Assembly (NCBI GenBank): GCA_937916005.1
Contig: CALGIA010000037.1
Span: 1-16,539 of the forward strand
From: an uncultured Rhodospirillaceae bacterium
GTDB taxonomy: Bacteria > Pseudomonadota > Alphaproteobacteria > MPNO01
Length of the DNA: 16,539 nt
Reading direction: 5' to 3'
The notes beneath the pieces are model-generated. The model ran no database searches. It was not told the origin of the DNA and saw only the letters and a program-made list of their open reading frames with translations. Below are positions 1 through 6,373 of the stretch, piece after piece. The position numbers and the translations under genes are program-made. Each line of letters opens with the position of its first letter. Within the stretch, counting starts at the first letter, position 1.

Positions 1-22
1 CGAGGTCTGGACTATTCAGCAT
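1..22 (-). CDS. pgeF: Start of a PgeF/YfiH-like (laccase-domain) gene, partial
   Basis: Only the first seven codons are visible (M-L-N-S-P-D-L), beginning one base after the midA stop codon and running off the left edge. A GGAGA stretch lies about 11 bases upstream, inside the end of midA. The call rests on two things: alphaproteobacterial peptidoglycan editing factor (polyphenol oxidase/laccase-domain) proteins often begin with this kind of short M-L-x-S-P-x-L stretch, and that gene commonly follows lgt and midA. The family is known to remove wrongly incorporated residues from peptidoglycan precursors. Seven residues cannot prove identity, so this is an inference from context. Confidence 0.4.
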
Positions 23-23
23 G

Positions 24-1121
24 TCAGACATTCTCTCCAAAATCGGCCCCTTCAAATCCGGCTGGGGGCGGCATGTCCGGCCCGGTCAGTGCGAGCGCCT
101 TGAACAGGGTTCCCATGGCGTCGGGGTCGATCAGCCGCCGCGCCGCCGCGCGAAGCGTCTCTGCTTGTTCTGGGCCGGCCGATTTTAACAGAGTTTCCGT
201 CCGTTGGCCGATTCCCAATCTGGCCAGCAATGCGGCCTGGTGGATGGGGCCGTGGGCGGCTGCGCCCGCCACGCAAGCGCTCCGGGCCAGCTCCTGGAAA
301 TCCACATGGGCGGTGATATCGGCCTCGCCCGGCGTCGCAAGCACGTCGTGATAATGTTGCCGGGAGACCGCCTGCAGGGAATCGCCGGTTGCGCTTTGCG
401 CCGGACCGTAATCGATGATCAGCGCCGCGCCGCCGAAATCGGCCAGACGCCGGCCGAGTTCGCCCGCCAGCGCCATCGCCGACGGGTTGGTTTCCCGGAT
501 CTCGCCGATAGAGGCGTTTTGCATCTCTTCTGAAATTTCGGCGAGGGGGGCTTCGGAAACCATGAAGCAGAACGCGTCCGTCTTGGGGTCGAAAGCGATG
601 CAGCGCCGCCGCCATCCGGTTTTCGTTTTTACATACTGATCTATGGGCAGCGCGTCGAAGAACTCGTTGGCGACCAGAAACAGGGGTCCCGGCGGGACTT
701 CATCAAACCGGTCATGCCAGGTGACATCGTAATCGCCCAGCGCCGCGCGCTGGCTGTCGCGCAGTTTCGGACTGGTTTCGACAAGATGCAACTCGATCGC
801 GGCGGCGAAGGGCGGGGACATTTCCGCCGCCCGCAAGGCATCCGCCATCAGCGTCCCGCGCCCTGGCCCCAGCTCCACCAGGACTGCGCGTTCGGGCGCG
901 CCCGACTGTTCCCAGGCGATTGCGCACCACAGCCCGATCAACTCGCCGAATATCTGGCTGATTTCAGGCGCGGTGATGAAATCCCCCGCCGCGCCAAGCG
1001 GGTCGCGCGTCACGTAATAGCCGAAATCCGGATCGCCCAGCGCCATCGACATGTATTGGGAAACGGGAATTGGGCCGTCGGCGGCGATCCGGTCCCGGAT
1101 GCGTTGTTCCAGCGGCGTCAT
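24..1121 (-). CDS. midA: MidA/NDUFAF7-family SAM-dependent methyltransferase
   Basis: The predicted protein has 365 residues, normal for the family (DUF185, class I SAM-dependent methyltransferase). Visible motifs are GDFITAPEISQIFGE at about 46-60, the SAM-binding glycine loop LVELGPGRGT at 81-90, NEFFDALP at 153-160 (a family hallmark), IIDYG near 236-240 and DITAHVDF at 269-276. The mitochondrial homologue NDUFAF7 dimethylates an arginine of a complex I subunit during assembly; a similar role in bacteria is inferred. The frame is open for a further 85 codons upstream, but those lie inside lgt and do not look like protein. The ATG at 1121, 23 bases after the lgt stop, begins the conserved M-T-P-L-E-Q-R-I sequence. 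It is co-directional with lgt and hldD, so probably in one operon. Confidence 0.9.
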   Translation of the reverse strand: MTPLEQRIRDRIAADGPIPVSQYMSMALGDPDFGYYVTRDPLGAAGDFITAPEISQIFGELIGLWCAIAWEQSGAPERAVLVELGPGRGTLMADALRAAEMSPPFAAAIELHLVETSPKLRDSQRAALGDYDVTWHDRFDEVPPGPLFLVANEFFDALPIDQYVKTKTGWRRRCIAFDPKTDAFCFMVSEAPLAEISEEMQNASIGEIRETNPSAMALAGELGRRLADFGGAALIIDYGPAQSATGDSLQAVSRQHYHDVLATPGEADITAHVDFQELARSACVAGAAAHGPIHQAALLARLGIGQRTETLLKSAGPEQAETLRAAARRLIDPDAMGTLFKALALTGPDMPPPAGFEGADFGENV

Positions 1122-1144
1122 GCGGACGGCTTCATGAAAGGGCG

Positions 1145-1948
1145 TCACGAAGGAGGCGCGGATGAGCGCCGGGAATAATGAATCAGCCAGAGCCCGCCGA
1201 TCAGGACGGGAAGCGACAGCCATTGTCCCATGGTCGCGCCGACCGCCAGAAAACCGAGAAAGGCATCCGGTTCGCGGAACAGCTCGACGATGATCCGCGC
1301 GATGCCGTAACCGGTAAAGAACACGCCACTTAAAAGCCCGCGGCGTTCCAGGGCCTTCGTCCCCAACGCCAACCATGCCGTGATGATGAACAGGACCAGA
1401 CCCTCCAGCCCGGCTTCATATAGCTGGCTCGGATGGCGTGGCAGTGGTCCGCCGTGGGGAAACACCATGGCCCATGAAACATCGCTGACGCGCCCAAAGA
1501 GCTCGCCATTGATGAAATTCGCAATGCGTCCGAAGAACAGCCCGATCGGAACCGCGCAGACCATCAGATCGCCGACCGCGAGCCAATGGGTTTTGCGCCG
1601 CCTGGCGAAAATCGCCGTGGCCACGATCATGCCCAGCATGCCGCCATGGGATGACATGCCGCCCTGCCAGACAATCAGGATATTCAGGGGATTGGCGAAA
1701 TAAAATTCCGGCCGGTAGAACAGGACATAGCCGAGCCGCCCGCCCAGGATGATTCCAAGCGTCGCCCAGACGATAAAATCATCAATATCCTGCCTGTCGA
1801 GGGAATGCGGCGGCCGCTTGGAGAGATAGAGCACATAGCGCCAACCGAGCAGAATGCCGGTCACATAGGCCAGGGAATACCAGCGGATCGGTACCGGCCC
1901 GAGCTGCAAGGCCACCTGGTCGATCATCGGAAATATCAGCGCCAGCAC
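1145..1948 (-). CDS. lgt: Prolipoprotein diacylglyceryl transferase
   Basis: The predicted protein has 267 residues and is an integral inner-membrane protein with several hydrophobic segments. Lgt transfers diacylglycerol from phosphatidylglycerol to the lipobox cysteine of prolipoproteins, the first step of lipoprotein maturation. Family motifs are clear: IRWYSLAY near 21-28, GGMSSHGGMLG at 96-106 with the conserved histidine, the Lgt signature GRIANFINGELFG at 140-152, and RHPSQLYEA at 171-179. The gene starts 32 bases after the hldD stop and is followed 23 bases later by midA, which indicates co-transcription. Length and motifs are complete and no defect is visible. Confidence 0.97.
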   Translation of the reverse strand: MLALIFPMIDQVALQLGPVPIRWYSLAYVTGILLGWRYVLYLSKRPPHSLDRQDIDDFIVWATLGIILGGRLGYVLFYRPEFYFANPLNILIVWQGGMSSHGGMLGMIVATAIFARRRKTHWLAVGDLMVCAVPIGLFFGRIANFINGELFGRVSDVSWAMVFPHGGPLPRHPSQLYEAGLEGLVLFIITAWLALGTKALERRGLLSGVFFTGYGIARIIVELFREPDAFLGFLAVGATMGQWLSLPVLIGGLWLIHYSRRSSAPPS

Positions 1949-1980
1949 GAATTCATCTCCCTGCGTGCGCGAAATTGGGG

Positions 1981-2967
1981 TCAGACATAGGAATCATCGG
2001 TCGCGAGATAGTCACGGACATATTTTGTAACGCCCGTTTCCAACCCGGTGAACGGCCTGACGTAGCCGGCGTCGCGCAGCCGGTCCATCCGCGCTTCGGT
2101 GAAATACTGATATTGTTTGCGGATATTCGGCGGCGTGTCGACATAGGTAATATCGGGCGCGCGCCCCGACGCCTTGCAGACCGCCGCCGCCAAATCGGTG
2201 AAGCTGCGCGCCTTGCCCGTGCCCACATTGAACAGCCCGCTGACGTCCGGGTTGTCCATGAGCCAGATCATCACGTCGACGCAATCGCCCACCCAGATGA
2301 AATCCCGGAGCTGGCCGCCGTCCTGGTAATCCGGATGGTGCGACCGGAACAGAACCGCCGGCCCCCCCGCATCAATTTCGCGCCAGTTTTTCAGCGCCAC
2401 GCTGATCTGGCCCTGCTTGTGATATTCGTTGGGGCCATAGACGTTGAAAAATCTCAGCCCGGCCCATTGTGGCGGCGTTACCGATCCCGCGGCGACGGTC
2501 CGGGCGATTGCCTGATCGAACAGGTTCTTGCTCCAGCCATAGGGGTTGAGCGGACGCAGCCGCGTCAGCGCGGCCAGGCTGGAATCATCGTCGAAACCCT
2601 GCGCGCCGTCGCCATAGGTCGCGGCCGAGGACGCATAGATCAGCCGCACCCCGGCCTGGGCGCACCAGGCCCAGAGACCGGCGGAATAATGGAAGTTGTT
2701 CTCCAGGATGTAATCCACGTCGGTTTCCGTGGTCGCGGACACTGCCCCCATGTGAAATACAGCCTCAACATGGGCCGCGCTGTCGGACAGGAATTCCAGC
2801 AGATTTTCAGGTGCGATGATAGTGGCGATATCACGCTTGGCGATGTTGCGCCATTTGTCGTCCTGACCCAGCTGGTCGCAAACGACGATGCCATTGGCGC
2901 CGCGCGCCTCCAGCCCGGCCAGTAAATTCGAGCCGATGAACCCGGCGCCGCCGGTTACCACGATCAT
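1981..2967 (-). CDS. hldD: ADP-L-glycero-D-manno-heptose 6-epimerase
   Basis: The predicted protein has 328 residues and is an extended short-chain dehydrogenase with an N-terminal NADP-binding GGAGFIGSN at 6-14. It also has SSAATYGDG at 113-121 and the YGWSK catalytic pair Y143/K147. The stretches FFNVYGPNEYHKQGQ (about 163-177) and RDFIWVGD (211-218) are typical of HldD rather than of generic sugar epimerases. HldD makes the ADP-L-glycero-D-manno-heptose used for the LPS inner core. The frame is open for 44 codons further upstream, but MIVVTGG is the natural N-terminus of the Rossmann fold. The Shine-Dalgarno sequence is weak. It is probably the first gene of the hldD-lgt-midA operon, with a candidate promoter at 2998-3026. 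Confidence 0.93.
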   Translation of the reverse strand: MIVVTGGAGFIGSNLLAGLEARGANGIVVCDQLGQDDKWRNIAKRDIATIIAPENLLEFLSDSAAHVEAVFHMGAVSATTETDVDYILENNFHYSAGLWAWCAQAGVRLIYASSAATYGDGAQGFDDDSSLAALTRLRPLNPYGWSKNLFDQAIARTVAAGSVTPPQWAGLRFFNVYGPNEYHKQGQISVALKNWREIDAGGPAVLFRSHHPDYQDGGQLRDFIWVGDCVDVMIWLMDNPDVSGLFNVGTGKARSFTDLAAAVCKASGRAPDITYVDTPPNIRKQYQYFTEARMDRLRDAGYVRPFTGLETGVTKYVRDYLATDDSYV

Positions 2968-2997
2968 GTTTCTGATACCGTTGTATGCACTTTGATC

Positions 2998-3026
2998 GTT
3001 ATACGGCTCACGCTGTATGGCGGCAA
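2998..3026 (-). promoter_or_regulatory. Candidate sigma70-type promoter for the hldD operon
   Basis: Read on the minus strand, TTGCCG (3026-3021) is followed after 17 bases by TATAAC (3003-2998). Transcription would begin near 2991, about 24 bases before the hldD start. This is the best-spaced match in the 122-bp gap between the divergent hldD and ubiK genes. It is supported by sequence match only. Confidence 0.45.
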
Positions 3027-3089
3027 GCGGCAGGGTAATGTTGCGCCGGTGGCTCTCCGGGGCCATATTCAGGCGAGGAGGGCCACAAT

Positions 3090-3398
3090 ATGCAATCAAA
3101 TTACCGGTTATTTGAAGATGCCGCGAAACTCGCCGGTGGCGCGCTCGGCGCCTTGTCGGGCGTTCGGCGTGAGGTCGAGGCGCTCGTGCAGCAGAAATTT
3201 GAACGCTTGCTGGCCCGAATGGATCTCGTCACGCGGGATGAGTTCGAGGCTGTCAAGGCGATGGCTGCCATCGCGCGTGAAGAAAATGAAAATTTGTCGG
3301 CGCGACTCGACGCGCTGGAATCGGCGCCGCGGGATGAAAAGCCCAAAGCCAAACCGCGCGCGCGCGCCAAATCATCCGAGCCATCGGCGCCGGACTGA
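3090..3398 (+). CDS. ubiK: UbiK-family accessory factor (BMFP domain)
   Basis: The predicted protein has 102 residues and matches the BMFP/UbiK (YqiC) family. An N-terminal amphipathic region includes FEDAAKLAGGALGAL, the conserved VTRDEFEAVKAMA follows at 47-59, then a short coiled-coil stretch (EENENLSARLDALE, 64-77) and a Lys/Arg/Pro-rich low-complexity tail. In enterobacteria UbiK assists the lipid-bound Ubi complex of aerobic ubiquinone biosynthesis, and the same role is inferred here. A strong Shine-Dalgarno GAGGAGGG at 3075-3082 sits 7 bases before the ATG. It is transcribed divergently from hldD. The charged tail is longer than the core family domain needs. Confidence 0.88.
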   Translation: MQSNYRLFEDAAKLAGGALGALSGVRREVEALVQQKFERLLARMDLVTRDEFEAVKAMAAIAREENENLSARLDALESAPRDEKPKAKPRARAKSSEPSAPD

Positions 3399-3466
3399 TT
3401 GCGCTCCCAGAGCTCTGCCTGATTCGTCCGTAACGACCATTCGTGCGGCGATCGGCCCATAACTTG

Positions 3467-3491
3467 TGTGGATAATCCGATGATATCCACA
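3467..3491. repeat. Facing pair of DnaA-box-like 9-mers
   Basis: TGTGGATAA at 3467-3475 is an exact reverse complement of the classical DnaA box TTATCCACA. ATATCCACA at 3483-3491 differs from the box only at its first base and points the opposite way. The shared 8-bp arms TGTGGATA (3467-3474) and TATCCACA (3484-3491) form an inverted repeat with a 9-base loop. It lies in the 221-bp gap between ubiK and the ybjN-domain gene, which otherwise shows only a 10-bp CAGAGCTCTG palindrome at 3408-3417 and a T/A-rich stretch before 3580. No cluster of further boxes is seen, so this is not a recognisable replication origin. Confidence 0.55.
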
Positions 3492-3619
3492 AGATATGGT
3501 ATTCCCCCTCTTGCGTCCCCTCCAGGCATCTGGCAACCTACCTTCCATAGTGTTTGACCTGTTAAGGCATACTATATTTGGCTCGGCGCGAAGGTTTCGC
3601 GAAAGTTTGGGGGACTGCC

Positions 3620-4123
3620 ATGACGCTGGCGCTTGATATGTTTGAAGAAAACTTTGCCAATCCCCTTGATCTCATGGAGCAGATCGCCGGTGGGCATGGT
3701 TGGTCCTTTGACCGCTCGACGGATGATGATCTGTCGCTCGAAGTCCTGGGCCACTGGTGCGATTACCGCATGTATTTTTCCTGGCATTTCGATGTGGGCG
3801 CGCTGCTCTTCGCCTGCGCCTTTGATCTCAAGGTGCCGGAGCGCAAGCGGACCGAGGTGGCCATGTTGCAGAGTCTGATCAATGAAAAAATGCTGGTCGG
3901 ACATTTCGATCTCTGGTCGGAGGAAGGCATGCCCGTGTTTCGCCATGCCAATCTGTTGCGCGGAAGCCAGGGGGCCAGCGTTGAACAGCTCGAGGATCTG
4001 CTTGATATCGCGCTGACCGAATGCGAGCGCTTCTATCCCGCGTTCCAATTTGTCATCTGGGCTGGTAAAACCCCCGAGGAGGCCATCCAGGCCGCAATTC
4101 TCGAGACCGCCGGGGAAGCCTGA
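3620..4123 (+). CDS. YbjN domain-containing protein
   Basis: The predicted protein has 167 residues and resembles alphaproteobacterial YbjN-domain proteins. The family has a fold like type III secretion chaperones. In E. coli it affects stress and motility phenotypes, but no biochemical activity is settled. Seen here are NPLDLMEQIAGGHGWSFDR (14-32), a beta-rich stretch with HWCDYRMYFSWHFDVGALLFACAFDLKVP (45-73), and the C-terminal RFYPAFQFVIWAGKTPEEAIQAAILETAGEA helix region. There is no signal peptide or membrane segment. A TTG at 3578 would add 14 residues, but the ATG at 3620 is preceded by GGGGG and begins the conserved part. It is 41 bases upstream of proC, so probably co-transcribed. 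Confidence 0.85.
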   Translation: MTLALDMFEENFANPLDLMEQIAGGHGWSFDRSTDDDLSLEVLGHWCDYRMYFSWHFDVGALLFACAFDLKVPERKRTEVAMLQSLINEKMLVGHFDLWSEEGMPVFRHANLLRGSQGASVEQLEDLLDIALTECERFYPAFQFVIWAGKTPEEAIQAAILETAGEA

Positions 4124-4164
4124 GTCAGGATCGCCGGGCGGAGACACCGGAACGGAGATCAGTC

Positions 4165-4983
4165 ATGGCGCAAGAAACCCTGCTCGTCGGGTGCGGCAAG
4201 ATGGGTGGAGCGATGCTCCAGGGCTGGATCGAGCGCGGCGCGGACCCCGCTGCAATCACCATCGTCGAACCGATGGAAGAAGCCGCCGTCCAGGCGCGCG
4301 CCCAGTTCGGGGTCAATGCCGTCGGCGACGTCACCGAACTGGCGGACGATTACAATCCGGAAATCGTGATCTTCGCCGTCAAGCCCCAGGGGCTCGATTC
4401 CATCGCGCCGCTCTATCGCCGTTTCGCGGGCGCGGGGACGGTTTTCATGTCGATCGCCGCGGGCAAGCCGATCCGGTTTTTTGAACAGGCGTTGGGCGAC
4501 GCGGCGGCGATCGTGCGTTGCATGCCCAATACCCCGGCGGCCGTGCGGCGCGGCATCACTGCGGCTTGCGCAAATGGTCTGGTTTCGGACGGCCAGCGCG
4601 CGCTGTGCCAGGGCCTCCTGGAAGCGGTTGGCGAGGTGGTTTGGGTCGAGGACGAGGGCTTGATTGATCCGGTTACGGCATTGTCCGGTAGCGGCCCCGC
4701 CTATGTATTCCTGATGATCGAATGCATGGCCGAAGCCGGCGTTGCGGCCGGGTTGCCGGCCGACATCGCCGCGCGGCTGGCGCGGGCGACGGTGGCCGGA
4801 TCGGGCGAACTGGCGCGTCAGTCGGACGAGCCCGCCGACCAGCTCCGCCGCAATGTCACCAGTCCGGGTGGCACCACCGAAGCCGCGCTCGGCGTTCTGA
4901 TGGAAGACAAGGACGGGTTGCAACAGTTGATGACCCGGGCACTGGACGCCGCGACCCGGCGTTCGCGGGAACTCGCCGGCTGA
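4165..4983 (+). CDS. proC: Pyrroline-5-carboxylate reductase
   Basis: The predicted protein has 272 residues, full length for ProC. It reduces 1-pyrroline-5-carboxylate to L-proline with NAD(P)H, the last step of proline synthesis. Evidence: the dinucleotide loop VGCGKMGGAM at 8-17, FAVKPQ at 70-75, MPNTPA at 120-125, SGSGPAYVF at 174-182 and the family signature region LRRNVTSPGGTTEAALGVL at 227-245. GGAG lies a few bases before the ATG. It follows the ybjN-domain gene by 41 bases. A small 5-bp hairpin (GCCGG/CCGGC, 5004-5018) follows the gene but has no T-run, so it is not called as a terminator. Confidence 0.97.
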   Translation: MAQETLLVGCGKMGGAMLQGWIERGADPAAITIVEPMEEAAVQARAQFGVNAVGDVTELADDYNPEIVIFAVKPQGLDSIAPLYRRFAGAGTVFMSIAAGKPIRFFEQALGDAAAIVRCMPNTPAAVRRGITAACANGLVSDGQRALCQGLLEAVGEVVWVEDEGLIDPVTALSGSGPAYVFLMIECMAEAGVAAGLPADIAARLARATVAGSGELARQSDEPADQLRRNVTSPGGTTEAALGVLMEDKDGLQQLMTRALDAATRRSRELAG

Positions 4984-5052
4984 ACTTTTCAGGTTCTTGG
5001 AAAGCCGGGTTAACCGGCGTAGAGTCCGATCGGCTGAATATTGAGGCTTGAG

Positions 5053-5655
5053 ATGGCGGCTCCGCGCAAACCCAGCCCCGACAGGGTGATCAAGGCGGCA
5101 ATGGCCCTTGCCGCCGAGCGCCGTTGGCGCGCCGTTACGCTCACCGATATCGCCGACGGGGCGGGGGTGAGCCTGTCTCAGCTTCACGCGGTATTCTCCT
5201 CCAAAGGCGCGATCCTTCGGGCGTTCAGCGACAAGATCGATGCCGTCGTCCTCGAAGGAACCGATGATGAGGCCCGGGATGAACCCATAAACGACCGGCT
5301 GCTCGACGTGCTGGTGCGGCGGCTCGAAGCCTTGCAGGATTACAAGCCCGCCATTGGCTCCATCCTGCGCGACACGCTGGCGGATCCGGCAGCGGCTTTA
5401 TGTGGCGGCCCCCGGCTGCTGCGGTCCATGGCGTGGAGCCTCGAAGCGGCGGGGGTCGCATCTTCCGGAGTGCGGGGACGTCTGCGGACCAAGGGACTCG
5501 CCGCGATCTACCTCTCCACCCTTTATGTCTGGCTGCGCGACGACAGCCCTGACCTCGGGCGCACCCTGGCCCATCTCGACCGCGCGCTGCGCCGGGCCGA
5601 GCGGTTGGCCATGACGATTGGCCTCGCCGCCAGGGCAGCCCCCGATTCCGACTAA
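5053..5655 (+). CDS. TetR-fold protein, TetR-type regulator or COQ9-like
   Basis: The predicted protein has 200 residues. The N-terminus fits a TetR DNA-binding domain: helix 1 at about 12-22, helix 2 at TDIADGAG (31-38), recognition helix VSLSQLHAVF (39-48) and the following lysine K51 with GAILRAF. The C-terminal part, with RLEALQDYKPAIGSIL and WLRDDSPDLGRTLAHLDRAL, also follows the pattern of COQ9 proteins, which have a TetR-derived fold and bind lipid in ubiquinone synthesis. I cannot decide between repressor and COQ9-like function. The ATG at 5053 with GAGG 6 bases upstream is preferred over the TTG at 5041. It sits 69 bases after proC and just upstream of the phasin gene, whose promoter carries paired repeats it might bind. 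Confidence 0.75.
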   Translation: MAAPRKPSPDRVIKAAMALAAERRWRAVTLTDIADGAGVSLSQLHAVFSSKGAILRAFSDKIDAVVLEGTDDEARDEPINDRLLDVLVRRLEALQDYKPAIGSILRDTLADPAAALCGGPRLLRSMAWSLEAAGVASSGVRGRLRTKGLAAIYLSTLYVWLRDDSPDLGRTLAHLDRALRRAERLAMTIGLAARAAPDSD

Positions 5656-5668
5656 AATCGCCGCCCCA

Positions 5669-5742
5669 AATGCTGCAACGCAATAAAAATCCTTGATATT
5701 TGGCTTTGACCTGCTATATAGGGTAAGAATGCTGCACTGCAA
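5669..5742 (+). repeat. Two 15-bp direct repeats flanking the phasin promoter
   Basis: AATGCTGCAACGCAA at 5669-5683 and AATGCTGCACTGCAA at 5728-5742 match at 13 of 15 positions and are 59 bp apart. Each has internal symmetry (TGC...GCA). One lies upstream of the -35 and the other just after the -10, around the expected transcription start. This is the arrangement expected for a repressor operator. TGC-rich sites upstream of phasin genes are bound by the PHB-sensing repressor PhaR in some alphaproteobacteria; binding here is inferred. Confidence 0.6.
5693..5720 (+). promoter_or_regulatory. Candidate promoter of the phasin gene
   Basis: TTGATA at 5693-5698 and TATATA at 5715-5720 are separated by 16 bases. 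Transcription would start near 5727, giving a leader of about 30 bases with AGGAA before the ATG. The stretch is clearly A/T-richer than its surroundings and lies between the two 15-bp repeats. Confidence 0.6.
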
Positions 5743-5757
5743 CATAGGAATCGAACC

Positions 5758-6231
5758 ATGGCTAAACGCAATCAAGGCGCGGAAAACTGGGATTTTTCCA
5801 AAATCTGGGGAAATTTCAATATCCCGAACATGCCGACTTTTCCAGAGATGAAATTCGAAGAAATTGCTGCGGCGCAGCAGCGTAACTTTGAAGCCTTCGT
5901 CACCGCCAACCGCATGGCCGTGGAAGGCTTTCAGGCCATTGCCCAGCGCAATGCCGAGATTCTTCGCGAAACCTATGAAAACAGCGCCCAGACCGCCAAA
6001 TCCTATGCCGATCCGATGTCGCCCAGCGATGGCATGTCGCGCCAGGCCGGGCTTTGCAAGGAAGCTTTCGAGACCGGTGTTGCCAACGCGGGCGAGATCA
6101 CGGGCATGGTTCGCGCCACGGCCGATCAGGCGATGCGCGTCATGGCCGACCGGATGACCGAAGGGTTCTCGGAAATGGCCGGGCTCGTGGCCGCCGATAC
6201 GGCATCCGACACCGCCAAGTCCGCGAAATAA
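5758..6231 (+). CDS. Phasin family protein
   Basis: The predicted protein has 157 residues and is a soluble, largely helical protein of the phasin family. Phasins coat polyhydroxyalkanoate granules and control their size and number. Evidence: an aromatic N-terminus (WDFSKIWGNFNIPNMPTFP, about 11-29), the typical QQRNFEAFVTANRMAVEGFQAIAQRNAEI stretch (40-68), and long amphipathic helices with almost no cysteine or proline to the end. There is no signal peptide or membrane segment. It has its own promoter with flanking repeats and ends at an intrinsic terminator, so it is probably monocistronic and strongly expressed. A PHA synthase gene is not in this window. Some phasin-family proteins serve other surfaces, so granule binding is inferred. 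Confidence 0.88.
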   Translation: MAKRNQGAENWDFSKIWGNFNIPNMPTFPEMKFEEIAAAQQRNFEAFVTANRMAVEGFQAIAQRNAEILRETYENSAQTAKSYADPMSPSDGMSRQAGLCKEAFETGVANAGEITGMVRATADQAMRVMADRMTEGFSEMAGLVAADTASDTAKSAK

Positions 6232-6328
6232 TCGATATCAGGGTTTCCATCTGATCCCCGGGCGCGTCCGGCCGGTGCGCGCCCCTATCGAAAGTACCGC
6301 GTAGTCCCAGTAAGTGTTGTAGTAGTTG

Positions 6329-6361
6329 GACCGTCGCCCCTCCGGGCGGCGGTCATTTTTT
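6329..6361 (+). terminator. Intrinsic terminator after the phasin gene
   Basis: An 11-bp stem, GACCGTCGCCC (6329-6339) with GGGCGGCGGTC (6344-6354), contains a single G-U wobble and a CTCC loop. It is followed by A and then six T (6356-6361). The orientation serves the phasin transcript. The convergent histidine kinase gene ends 13 bases further on. A second GC-rich stem without T-run (GGGCGCG/CGCGCCC, 6260-6284) lies upstream. Confidence 0.88.
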
Positions 6362-6373
6362 CGTCGTACTGTT

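Noticed and set aside
1122..1376. N-terminal extension of midA into lgt
   Set aside because: The added 85 residues overlap most of the lgt C-terminus and are not conserved-looking. The family N-terminus starts at 1121.
1975..2925. A 316-codon plus-strand open frame opposite hldD
   Set aside because: hldD has complete motifs in the minus frame. The plus frame has no family signal.
3041..3068. Promoter TTGCGC / CATATT for ubiK
   Set aside because: The predicted transcription start would fall at the Shine-Dalgarno sequence, so it is unlikely to be used for this start codon.
3399..3619. Replication origin at the DnaA-box pair
   Set aside because: Only two boxes are present, with no long A/T-rich unwinding region and no origin-associated genes nearby.
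4159..5187. A 342-codon minus-strand open frame opposite proC
   Set aside because: proC is certain on the plus strand. The minus frame is low-complexity Arg/Gly/His sequence caused by GC-rich codon bias.
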